Assembly (NCBI RefSeq): GCF_004791025.1
Contig: NZ_SRUO01000021.1
Coordinates: 44,265-108,264 of the forward strand
Length of the DNA stretch: 64,000 nt
Direction of reading: 5' to 3'
Origin: Mesorhizobium sp. M4B.F.Ca.ET.203.01.1.1
GTDB lineage: Bacteria > Pseudomonadota > Alphaproteobacteria > Rhizobiales > Rhizobiaceae
Part shown: one piece after another, positions 53,060-60,416 of the stretch
Position numbering within the stretch: position 1 is the stretch's first letter
How the letters are laid out: each line of letters starts with the position of its first letter
Notes under the pieces: model-generated
The model's input: the letters and a program-made list of their open reading frames with translations, nothing else
Told to the model about the DNA's origin: nothing
Databases searched by the model: none
Position numbers and translations under genes: made by a program

Positions 53060-53755
53060 CACCGTGACTTTGACAGAGTTTGTCGTGCCGGTCCTGCTCC
53101 ACTCGACGCGAAGGCCGCCATCCGGCCTCCTCCCTTCTCGGACCGCACAGCCTGAACCGGCCGAACCGGTGCGCCGCTACGAGCGCGAGAAGCCAGCGAG
53201 ATGATCCACATCGACATCAAGAAACTCGGGCGCTTCGAGCGCGTCGGCCACCGCATCACCGGCGATCGCGTCGGCCAGTCCAACAGCCGCGGCGTCGGCT
53301 GGGGAGTTCGTCCATGTCTGCATCGACGACGCCTCGCGCGTCGCCTTCTCGCAGGTCTTGCCGGACTAGAGGAAGGAGAGCGCTATCGCCTTCCTGAAGG
53401 CGGCGGTCGCCTACTACGCCAGCTTGGGCATCGTGGTCGAGCGCGTCATGACCGACAACGGGTCCTGCTACAGGTCGAAGGCCTTCGCCAAGGCCTGCCG
53501 CAAGCTTGCCTCAAGCACATTCGCACCAAACCCTACACGCCCAAGACCAACGGCAAGGCCGAGCGCTTCATCCAGACCGCGCTGCGCGAATGGGCCTATG
53601 CCATCACCTATCCGACTTCAGATCACCGTTCCGCCGAGCTGCCTGTCTGGCTGCACAGATACAATTGGCATCGCCCACATGGCAGCCTAAAGTCCAAAAA
53701 CCTATCAGTCGCCTCGCTCTAACCGAGGACAACCTGTTGAGGCTCCACACCTAGA
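53060..53755 (+). pseudogene. IS481-family transposase, frameshifted remnant
   Basis: Pieces of one transposase appear in different plus-strand frames: AEPVRRYERE, MIHIDIKKLGRFERVGHRIT, VHVCIDDASRVAFSQVLPD, YYASLGIVVERVMTDNGSCY and RTKPYTPKTNGKAERFIQTA, then WLHRYNWHRPHGSL and LTEDNLLRL. The order fits the DDE integrase core of IS481 (IHIDIKK and MTDNGS hold two of the catalytic Asp, KAERF the Glu). At least three frame changes and an in-frame stop make it non-functional. Terminal inverted repeats were not identified; the left boundary is approximate. Confidence 0.82.
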
Positions 53756-54536
53756 GCGGCTACCGGAAAACTTTTCCCCGAGCGAGCGATGCCACCGCCA
53801 GCCTTCTTCGCTACGGCTGGCGCTTGCGCGATGAAGGCCTGCGCATGCTGGGCACGGGTCGAGCGGATGCGGCCGGGGCGGATGCGAAGCTCGCGCTCTG
53901 TGCCATGCCGTTGTCCTGCAACGTGGAAAAGAGGATGCCGATACAAAGTCTTGGGCGTTCGGCGCACATTGCGCCGAATGACCGCAATGTGCGCAGGGCA
54001 CCTGAAAATCCCCAAAAACAAACCGACCGGCCAGCACACAATGTGCGGGCTTTTATCTAGCCATCTTAATCGGTTGTGCTTCCGGTGGTCTTTTCGACAT
54101 CGTCGTTCCTCTCCTTCTGTGCGATAATATACGAATTTATTCTCTGTGCTACGATGCCGCGTTCTGGCGTCGAGTTCCGATGCGCCGTGCAATCTTCCGC
54201 GCTCTGCGACGGGGTTAATCGGCTGCACGAAAGCAGCGCTCGAACCGTCGTGGCGCACTTTTCCATCGGACTGACGGTGCATCGTCACAGGCAATCGAGC
54301 GCGGTCCGGCCGTCTGTCGATCGGCGCGGCCGCAGGCAATGTATGGCCCGCACCGTCTGCAAGCGGAATGTTTTGAGTGGGACAACCGGTCTGCACCAAT
54401 GTATCCGGCCTCGACGCTTCAGGAGTCCTGCCAAGATGGAGATTCGCGCGCCCGGCTCCTAACAAGATACACGACCTCGAAAGGGCCGCTGCCTGCCGAC
54501 GGGTTTGCCGAACGCCGATCAACCGTTGGGCCATCT
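53756..54536. other. Non-coding region between two insertion-sequence remnants
   Basis: About 780 bases with no recognisable gene, although long open frames occur on the minus strand by chance composition. The only clear structure is the hairpin at 53,962-53,994. Confidence 0.5.
53962..53994. terminator. Perfect 12-bp inverted repeat
   Basis: GCGCACATTGCG (53962-53973) and CGCAATGTGCGC (53983-53994) pair without mismatch around a 9-base loop. No U-tract follows on either side. It may be a terminator-like or transposition-related structure. Confidence 0.4.
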
Positions 54537-55630
54537 CTATGTACATCCTCCCGCAGACTTCATACGGCCGAGCAGTTGCCGGGACGCGCCCGCTCGACCA
54601 AACTCGTTACCGTTGGACGCCATCACGGCTTCGTAGGGGCGCTGGTTTGACATCACTGCCCAGGCGATCCGGGCCAGCTTGTTGGCGAGCGCAACGACCA
54701 CCACGTTGCGCTTGGCGCGCTGCAGTAGCGCTTGCAGCCAGGCGCCGAGCTGGGTGTCCATTCGCGCCAGATATGGCAGTGCCGCTCGCGCGCCATGGAT
54801 CAACAGCACGCGCATGTAGGTGCTCCCGCGCTTGCTTATCCCCGTCAGCCGCGGCTTGCCGTCGGTCGTGATCTGACGTGGAACAAGCCCCAGCCAGGCA
54901 GCGAAATCACGCCCCTTGGCAAACGCCGACACGTCGCCGACCGCTGCGGCCAGCGCCGTTGCGTTGAGAGCGCCAATGCCTGGCACGCTGCGCAGGAGAC
55001 GGGCTCGTTCATCGCTTTCGGCGAGCGCTTCAAACTCGTGGTCGAGCTGCTTGATCCGATGATCGAGCGCGTGCAGTTCATCGACCATGTCGTGAACGAG
55101 TTGCTGCATCCTGGCGGTCAAGGTCGTGTTGTTCGGCGGGTTCTCGCGCAGCCACAGGTTCAGCTTTGGTCGACCTTGGCGATGACGATGCCGCGATCGA
55201 ACAGCACACCGCGCAGTTGATTGATCAGGGCCGTCCGCGTGCCGACCAGTCGCTCGCGCGCACGGTGCAAAGTCTGGACATCGAGTTGCTCTTCCGACTT
55301 GACCGGTACGAAGCGCATGGTCGGTCGTGTCGCCGCCTCGGCGATTGCCTCGGCATCGCGATCGTCGTTCTTGTGCGACTTCACGTACGGTTTCACATAC
55401 TCTGGCGGCATCAGCCGGACATCGTATCCGAGCGAGGTAAACTGACGAGCGAGGTGATGAGCGCCGCAGCACGCCTCCATGCCAATGATGCAGCGCGGTT
55501 GCTTTTCGACGAATGCAGCAAGGGATGGCCGGCGCATCCGACGACGCAGCACAACCGCTCCTTGGCGGTCGAGACCGACCAGGCTGCAGAGCGTTTTTCC
55601 GAGATCGATTCCGAGTACGGCGATGTTCAT
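54537..55630 (-). pseudogene. IS110-family transposase, frameshifted
   Basis: The N-terminal DEDD domain begins at the ATG 55628-55630: VLGIDLGKTLCSLVG (Asp), IIGMEACCGAHHLA (Glu), SHKNDDRDAEAIAEA (Asp pair). Near 55,172 one base appears to be lost (expected IAQGRPKLN, found IAKVDQS and a stop). The C-terminal transposase domain continues in the next frame (SVPGIGALNATALAAAVGDV, GLVPRQITTDGKPRLTGISK, RAKRNVVVVALANKLARIAW). The combined length of about 364 codons is normal. Unless rescued by frameshifting it is inactive. Confidence 0.85.
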
Positions 55631-55739
55631 CTTCCGTCGTTCCTGGTCTGCATCGGTCCTCATCCGCCGACGGATCTCTAGTGTCAGATGGCGCCGGTCA
55701 GAGTGCCGGCACCGTGCGTTTGTACTGTCGATCTTCTGC

Positions 55740-55890
55740 TCATCGATGCGTTCCCAGCAGCCTGCGATCCTTGATGTGAGCGCGCGGGGCGGCATCGCTT
55801 CGGTTCGCCGCGGACCCGCCGACATAGAACGTTCCGTCGCTCCACATGGCGTGCATGATCACCGCCGGCTTGCGACACAGGCCTTGCGGC
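55740..55890 (-). pseudogene. Possible IS110-type transposase C-terminal tail
   Basis: A short minus-strand reading, CRKPAVIMHAMWSDGTFYVG continuing to KDRRLLGTHR and a stop at 55740, resembles the last segment of some IS110-family transposases. It lies between the IS110 gene and the S8-protease remnant, and may mark the element whose insertion truncated that gene. Recognition is by pattern only. Confidence 0.35.
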
Positions 55891-55932
55891 GGCAGAAGCC
55901 TGTGGCGATCGCGTGGCCCCAGATCTTGACCT

Positions 55933-56487
55933 TGTCTCGACGACACGATCCGCGTGATCTACCAGGGCGACATTTCGCCGACCAAATACATTCGAGCCCC
56001 GATCCCGCTGCCGGACGGCGGCATTGTCGGCAACGCCGAGATCATTGCGACGCTCGCCTACAAGTGTCTGACCGATCCGCACCACCCTGGCAACTACACG
56101 AGAGCCGGGCTGGAGGTGACGTTCCGGCCGCATGACGGCAAATTCAAGACGGACGACCAGCTTCACCCCGATTCAAAAAGCTTCTTCTCCAGCATCCGTT
56201 CGGGCGGCGAGGAAGAGGAGTTGCGGCGCGATGCTTGGAAATGGGAAAACTGCCTGCACGCCAGCCGCATCTTCCGGGGGTCGAGCCTGCGCAATCCGTG
56301 CTTTGACATCCACTACAATTCTCGGCTCGAAGGCCGGAACTTTACGCCCGCTGAAAAGCTGCCCTATGCTCTGGCCGCGACGGCGCGGGCAAAAGGCATT
56401 GCGGATTTCTGCGACCAGGTTGTACGCAAGTACGCAACCCAGTTGGAGCCGCTGCGGCCCGTCGTGGAAATACCGATCAGAACCTGA
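55933..56487 (+). pseudogene. C-terminal remnant of an S8 (subtilisin-like) peptidase
   Basis: About 184 codons open in frame after a stop at about 55,930. The sequence DDTIRVIYQGDISPTKYIRA, then HHPGNYTRAGLEVTFRPHDG, ELRRDAWKWENCLHASRIF and VVRKYATQLEPLRPVVEIPI is what I recall as the C-terminal region of large S8-family peptidases found with ImmA-type genes in defence-like loci. The catalytic domain with its Asp-His-Ser is absent, apparently cut off by the IS110-type insertion. A GTG at 55954 could start a truncated product. The sequence itself is well preserved, so loss may be recent. Confidence 0.6.
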
Positions 56488-56492
56488 ACCTG

Positions 56493-57041
56493 CTACGAAT
56501 AAACGGCGGCGCGGCGCATGCGGATGTAGGCGCCGCTCATGTTCAGCCGAAGCTGCAGCATCTGCTCGCTCACGCCGTAGAGATGTTGCGCTTCATCCGT
56601 AAGCCTCCGGCGCAGCACATGCATCGCGCCCTCGTCCGTCAGCAGCAACACGCCGGCCAGGAAGTCTGCTTCGGCCTCGATACCGCGGTCGTGCGTCCGT
56701 TCGCCGTCGATCGTCAGCGGCGGTGTGAAGCCGTGGCCGAGAAAGCAGTGCGCGAGTTCATGGCAGACGTTGCTGCGCTGCCGGTGCTCATGGTGCTTGT
56801 CGTTGTGCAGAATGGCTGTCTGGCCGCCACGCGGCACGGTCACCGCCGAGAAGAACTTCCGGTTTTCGCCATGCAGAAAAGGGGAGTCCGGCTCGACCTC
56901 GCTCAGCTTGAGCAGACGGATGTCAAAGCGGGCGCAGACTTGCACGGGGTCGATAGGACAGATCGGCGTCAGGCCGACCTTTTCCCGGACCCGGGCGGCG
57001 ATACGTTTGGCCTCTGCCTTAAATCCGTGCCTGAACTTCAA
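56493..57041 (-). CDS. ImmA/IrrE-family metallo-endopeptidase
   Basis: Zinc protease of 182 aa. The HExxH motif is VCHELAHCFLGH, with a downstream Glu in EAEADFLAGVLL as third ligand. Proteases of this kind cleave partner XRE-type repressors and so trigger induction of the neighbouring genes. It follows the XRE gene by 2 bases on the minus strand and converges on the S8-peptidase remnant, leaving only 5 bases. The pair faces the ubiquitin-like operon across a palindrome-rich promoter. Confidence 0.93.
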   Translation of the reverse strand: MKFRHGFKAEAKRIAARVREKVGLTPICPIDPVQVCARFDIRLLKLSEVEPDSPFLHGENRKFFSAVTVPRGGQTAILHNDKHHEHRQRSNVCHELAHCFLGHGFTPPLTIDGERTHDRGIEAEADFLAGVLLLTDEGAMHVLRRRLTDEAQHLYGVSEQMLQLRLNMSGAYIRMRRAAVYS

Positions 57042-57043
57042 TG

Positions 57044-57388
57044 TCAGTCATCCCGCAGCTTCTTGTAGGTACTGATGACGATATCCTCCATGAGCTTCGC
57101 CTTATCGCCGGACAGCTTCGGATCGGCGCGCAGCAAGGCGGTGATACGCGCGATCGGTTCAGCTTCTTGCTGACCTGCGCGCGGGATAAACATCTCGGCC
57201 TTAAGATTCGACCATGTCAGCAGGGCCGCTAATCCGTTGACGTCAGGCTTGGCACCCTGTCCGATCCTGGACAGGGTCGATGCGTTGACCCCTGCCTCCT
57301 CGGCGACCTCCTTCCACGTCATCTGGCGACCAAGACGCGCGGCATTGAGCGCCGCGTAGAAGGCTTCGCTGTCGAAGTGGTCGGTCAT
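57044..57388 (-). CDS. XRE-family repressor paired with ImmA protease
   Basis: Protein of 114 aa with a Cro/CI-type helix-turn-helix (MTWKEVAEEAGVNASTLSRI, then DVNGLAALLTWSNLKAEMFI). The C-terminal part (AEPIARITALLRADPKLSGD) may hold the ImmA-sensitive region. The gene ends 2 bases before the ImmA start. Three repeats with TTGCGAA cores lie within 90 bases upstream, so it probably represses both itself and the divergent ubiquitin-like operon. Confidence 0.9.
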   Translation of the reverse strand: MTDHFDSEAFYAALNAARLGRQMTWKEVAEEAGVNASTLSRIGQGAKPDVNGLAALLTWSNLKAEMFIPRAGQQEAEPIARITALLRADPKLSGDKAKLMEDIVISTYKKLRDD

Positions 57389-57397
57389 CGTATCTCC

Positions 57398-57433
57398 AAT
57401 TGCGAAAATTAAATCAATTGCGAACTTGCAATT
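57398..57433. promoter_or_regulatory. Operator-like repeats next to the XRE gene
   Basis: AATTGCGAA occurs at 57398-57406 and again at 57416-57424, where it forms the left arm of AATTGCGAACTTGCAATT (57416-57433), a dyad with arms matching at 7 of 8 positions. The sites begin 10 bases from the XRE start. Confidence 0.65.
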
Positions 57434-57460
57434 TCCCCCACGAGATTATAATATCGAATT

Positions 57461-57478
57461 GATTGCGAAATCGCAATC
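57461..57478. promoter_or_regulatory. Operator palindrome near the ubiquitin-like operon
   Basis: GATTGCGAAATCGCAATC has perfect 8-base arms (GATTGCGA / TCGCAATC) around AA. It lies 40 bases upstream of the ubiquitin-like gene and shares the TTGCGA core of the XRE-proximal repeats, so one regulator probably binds all three. Confidence 0.7.
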
Positions 57479-57517
57479 CTCCTCAAACGGCGCGACGCGC
57501 CAAAAAGATATGTACCG

Positions 57518-57787
57518 ATGAATGACCTCAACCCCGAAGAGCGTCCGAAGACGGTGACCATCATCGTCAACGGCCGCAAAAAGACGCTCCCGAAGAAAGA
57601 AGAGCTGACCTTTGAAGAGGTCGTTGCCCTGGCTTTCGATAATCCCCCGACCGGCGACGGCATCCAGTACACCGTCCAGTACACCCGCGGTCACGGCCAC
57701 AAGCCGTCGGGCACGCTGGTCGAGGGCCAGTCGGTGAAAATCAAGGAAGGGATGGAATTCGATGTCACGTCGACCAATCGCTCTTAG
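57518..57787 (+). CDS. Ubiquitin-like protein (multiubiquitin-domain family, single domain)
   Basis: Small protein of 89 aa, predicted beta-grasp (ubiquitin-like) fold. The pattern matches the bacterial multiubiquitin family: VTIIVNGRKKTLPKKEELTF, then EEVVALAFDNPPTGDG, YTVQYTRGHGHKPSGTLVEG and QSVKIKEGMEFDVTSTNRS. There is one domain, not a tandem. The C-terminus is TNRS, without Gly-Gly, so conjugation through a canonical diglycine tail is not supported. Its last 26 bases overlap the E1-like gene, which points to coupled translation. It is probably the modifier or bait of the local E1-type enzyme. Confidence 0.85.
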   Translation: MNDLNPEERPKTVTIIVNGRKKTLPKKEELTFEEVVALAFDNPPTGDGIQYTVQYTRGHGHKPSGTLVEGQSVKIKEGMEFDVTSTNRS

Positions 57788-58934
57788 TCCAGACCTTCTC
57801 CGGATGCAGAACGAGGGTTACGACCTTGACATACGGGGCGGCTACCTGCTCGTCAGGAACGTTCCGTATGTCGATACGTCGGGAACCGTCCGTCTCGGCA
57901 TCCTGATCTCGAAACTCGAGCTGTCCGGCGACAAGACCGTGAAGCCCACCGATCATGTCGCCTACTGGACCGGGGAGCACCCCTGCCACAGTGACGGCAG
58001 CAAGATCACGGCGATCCAGAACTCCTCAGCGCCCCAGGATTTCGGGGACGGGGTCAAGGCGGATCATACGTTTTCCGCCAAGGCGCACTACCGCGACTAC
58101 CATCACAAGATGACGACTTATATCGGCCGCATCGCCGGCGAAGCGACCAAGGTCGATCCTGTCGCGACGGCCCGCACCTATCAGGCGATCGCGGCGGACG
58201 ACGAATCCTGCGTGTTCAAGTATGTCGACACCGCCACCAGCCGCGCCGGCATTGGGGCAGTAAACGGCAAGGTGGCCGGCCAGAAAATCGGTATCCTCGG
58301 CATGGGCGGCACCGGCGCTTATGTGTTCGACCTGGTGACGAAGACGGCCGCGGCGCAAATCCATATCTTTGACGGCGATGTGTTCTCCCAGCACAACGCT
58401 TTCCGCGCGCCAGGCGCCCCATCGCTCGAAGACCTCGAAATCAAGCCCCAGAAGGTGGCGTATTTCGCGACCCTGTATTCGAACATGCACAAGGGTATCG
58501 TCGCGCATGACGTTTACCTCGATGAAACGAACGTCGCGCTCCTTGACGGCCTCGACTTCGTGTTCGTCTGTATCGACAGGGGGCCGGTGAAGCGGGTCGT
58601 GATCGACCGGCTTATCGCGAACGGCACGCCGTTCGCCGAAGTCGGCATGGGGGTCGTTCTTCACGAAGGCCAGCTGGGCGGGATCGTCCGGCTAACGACG
58701 AGCACACCCGATACAAGGGAAGCGGCCGCGCCTCATATCTCCTATGCGGACGATGACGGCGGTGCCAACGAGTACGCCACAAACATCCAGATCGCAGAGC
58801 TGAATTCGCTGAATGCGGTCATCGCCGTGATGGCCTGGAAACAGCACTTCGGCATCTACCGGCAGTCCCGGCCGCATTTTTACACCGGCTACTCCATCGG
58901 CTCCGGCGAGTTCGTGCACGAGAGTGCGGCATGA
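57762..58934 (+). CDS. ThiF/E1-type adenylyltransferase with extra N-terminal domain (DUF6791-like)
   Basis: Protein of 390 aa. Residues 1-160 form a separate domain that I associate from memory with DUF6791 (DLDIRGGYLLVRNVPYVDTS, DHVAYWTGEHPCHSDGS, HHKMTTYIGRIAGEA). Residues about 170-300 are an E1-like Rossmann domain: GMGGTG at 180-185, then HIFDGDVFSQHNAFRA with Asp204, Asp206, Asn212 and Arg215, and Lys231. This domain should adenylate the C-terminus of the ubiquitin-like protein. Only three cysteines exist (75, 150, 270) and none lies where MoeB/E1 proteins keep their thioester Cys. The gene overlaps both neighbours, by 26 and 4 bases. Confidence 0.87.
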   Translation: MSRRPIALSPDLLRMQNEGYDLDIRGGYLLVRNVPYVDTSGTVRLGILISKLELSGDKTVKPTDHVAYWTGEHPCHSDGSKITAIQNSSAPQDFGDGVKADHTFSAKAHYRDYHHKMTTYIGRIAGEATKVDPVATARTYQAIAADDESCVFKYVDTATSRAGIGAVNGKVAGQKIGILGMGGTGAYVFDLVTKTAAAQIHIFDGDVFSQHNAFRAPGAPSLEDLEIKPQKVAYFATLYSNMHKGIVAHDVYLDETNVALLDGLDFVFVCIDRGPVKRVVIDRLIANGTPFAEVGMGVVLHEGQLGGIVRLTTSTPDTREAAAPHISYADDDGGANEYATNIQIAELNSLNAVIAVMAWKQHFGIYRQSRPHFYTGYSIGSGEFVHESAA

Positions 58935-59368
58935 GCGGAACAAATCTCCTGGCGCCCTCCTTCGTCGATTTCATTCCCGATGAGCTGGAGGTGGGCGTCA
59001 TCTATATTTCCCGCCGCTATTCAACCGCCTCGCACCTGTGCTGCTGCGGGTGCGGGCGTGAGGTCGTGACGCCGCTGAACCCGGCGAAGTGGCGCCTTGT
59101 TGAAAAGGACGGGAAGGTCTCCCTGATCCCGTCCGTTGGCAACTGGAGTTTTCCCTGCCAATCGCATTACTGGATCAGCGGCAACCGAGTTTCATGGGCG
59201 CCGGGCATGGCGCCTGAAGTCATCGCGGCCGTGCAGGCGCGCGATCGCCGCGATGCCGCCAAACATATCCTCCAGCGCCCGGGCTTGCTTGCCCGCATCT
59301 CGAGTGTTGCGGCGGAAATTCGCCGGCAGTTGGTCGACTGCTATCGCCACTGGAGAGGCCGCTGGTAG
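58931..59368 (+). CDS. Small Cys/His zinc-type protein, DUF6527-like
   Basis: Protein of 145 aa, third gene of the operon, starting in the stop of the E1-like gene (ATGA). Cys37-39 and Cys41 (SHLCCCGCGREVVT) with Cys76 and His79 (FPCQSHYWI) make a zinc-ribbon-like CxxC...CxxH set. I recognise it as DUF6527-like, a family I recall as a frequent partner of bacterial ubiquitin-like/E1 genes. The C-terminal third is basic and helical. It may act as a ligase-like or adaptor part of the system. Function is inferred from context only. Confidence 0.75.
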   Translation: MSGTNLLAPSFVDFIPDELEVGVIYISRRYSTASHLCCCGCGREVVTPLNPAKWRLVEKDGKVSLIPSVGNWSFPCQSHYWISGNRVSWAPGMAPEVIAAVQARDRRDAAKHILQRPGLLARISSVAAEIRRQLVDCYRHWRGRW

Positions 59369-59616
59369 TGGCACTGGGACGATTCGGCTGCGCCGGGCGC
59401 AGCGCTATGCGCCGTCCTTCGGCGGCGAAAACCAAGGCTCTGCCTGGAGCCTTGTGCGCAGCTTGGTGACGACCAGTCCCGGAGCGGCTATACAATAAAG
59501 GCGCGTTACATCACGCCTAGGCGCGCTGCTCTTGTTCCCGTTTCGCGCGACTTTCTCGGAGCGGTGATGCGCCCTCTTCCGCGCCGCGGCGATTGCGTGC
59601 CCTTAAAACGCAAAAA

Positions 59617-59639
59617 CCGCCCCGGTTAGACCGGGACGG
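59617..59639. terminator. Probable bidirectional Rho-independent terminator
   Basis: CCGCCCCGGT (59617-59626) pairs with ACCGGGACGG (59630-59639) with one mismatch around TAG. A run of five A precedes it and a T-rich tract (TTATTGATTTAT) follows. It lies 249 bases after the third ubiquitin-system gene and would end that transcript. Confidence 0.7.
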
Positions 59640-59658
59640 TTATTGATTTATGATGAAA

Positions 59659-59693
59659 GTGGTTGCGGGGACCGGCTTTGAAGCTGCGAGCGG
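59659..59693. other. Degenerate tRNA 3'-end-like motif, possible attachment-site remnant
   Basis: TGGTTGCGGGG begins a stretch that resembles the complement of a tRNA acceptor and T-arm: 24 of 32 positions match an initiator-tRNA-like pattern recalled from memory, including TTTGAA of the T loop. In translation it gives VAGTGFEAASG, the familiar spurious peptide of such sites. It lies about 750 bases from the tyrosine recombinase gene, as expected for an integration-site remnant. Confidence 0.45.
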
Positions 59694-60156
59694 TTAAAGG
59701 CAGGAGCAATGGTCCTCTTTGGCGAAATGTAAGCTTGGGTCTGCCATGAGGGTCACGAGGCCTGCTCGCCCCTATTGGCTTGACCTTTGAGTGCGGCGGC
59801 ATGCAATAAAAACAAGCACTTGCCTTTAAAGGCGGGCTAAGTCACGCTTTCGCACAACAAGGAGATGGTGCCCATCCAAAAAGGATCGTCGATCAAGCCT
59901 GCGCTGCGGATGATTTATGAAATCGCCTCTCGCTCGCAAGGCAGGGTAGCCCATTTGCTAGTCTCGCGATGTAACGGTCGTCGGAGCTAACCCTGACGTC
60001 ACTTTGCAATGGCAACCATCCCATTTCTACGCTCCGACCGCCATTCACCGCAGACTTAGATCATCTCTCTTTTGGAAGTATCCGACAAGATGTAGATCCT
60101 GGTCGCTGCATAGAAGCCTGCGTGCAAAGCCGTGGGCACTGCACGTGAGTGCCGAC

Positions 60157-60405
60157 ATGAAAAGCGACCCCCTCTCCTATCCTCCTCGCGGCCTCTCACG
60201 CGAAGAGGCCGCCCGGTACATTGGCGTGGGCGCAACTAAATTCGACCAAATGGTCGCTGACCGCCGCATGCCAAAGCCGAAGAAGGTTGACAGCCGCGTG
60301 ATCTGGGATCGCTTAAAACTCGAAGCCGCCTTTACCGAACTACCTGGAGACGAGGAAGAGAATATCGTCGACTTCCTGTTGCAAGGGAATCATCGCAGGG
60401 AATAG
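60157..60405 (+). CDS. Excisionase-like helix-turn-helix protein (AlpA/MerR-like)
   Basis: Protein of 82 aa with a winged-helix motif of the AlpA/excisionase type: LSREEAARYIGVGATKFDQM, then VADRRMPKPKKVDSRVIWDR. The start is set at the ATG 60157; a GTG at 60145 is possible. It lies 11 bases before the integrase gene, the usual order for an excision-control protein. Confidence 0.85.
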   Translation: MKSDPLSYPPRGLSREEAARYIGVGATKFDQMVADRRMPKPKKVDSRVIWDRLKLEAAFTELPGDEEENIVDFLLQGNHRRE

Positions 60406-60416
60406 ATTCATCTGCC

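Larger units (their letters stand above)
59369..60156. other. Intergenic region with terminator and tRNA-like remnant
   Basis: About 790 bases with no gene. It holds the hairpin at 59,617-59,639 and the tRNA-like motif at 59,659-59,693. A 41-codon frame at 59,865-59,990 was considered and rejected. The promoter for the excisionase-like and integrase genes should lie near the right end. Confidence 0.5.

Noticed and set aside
53719..54546. Minus-strand frame of 275 codons between IS remnants
   Set aside because: Protein composition is Arg/Ala/His-rich and patternless, it runs across a hairpin and the edges of two insertion-sequence remnants, and no start context is good.
59659..59693. Intact tRNA gene
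   Set aside because: Only an acceptor/T-arm-like part is visible, with mismatches; no anticodon or D arm follows, so it is at most a remnant.
59865..59990. Possible 41-codon gene after AAGGAG
   Set aside because: The ribosome-site-like sequence abuts the ATG with no spacing, and the peptide has no recognisable feature.
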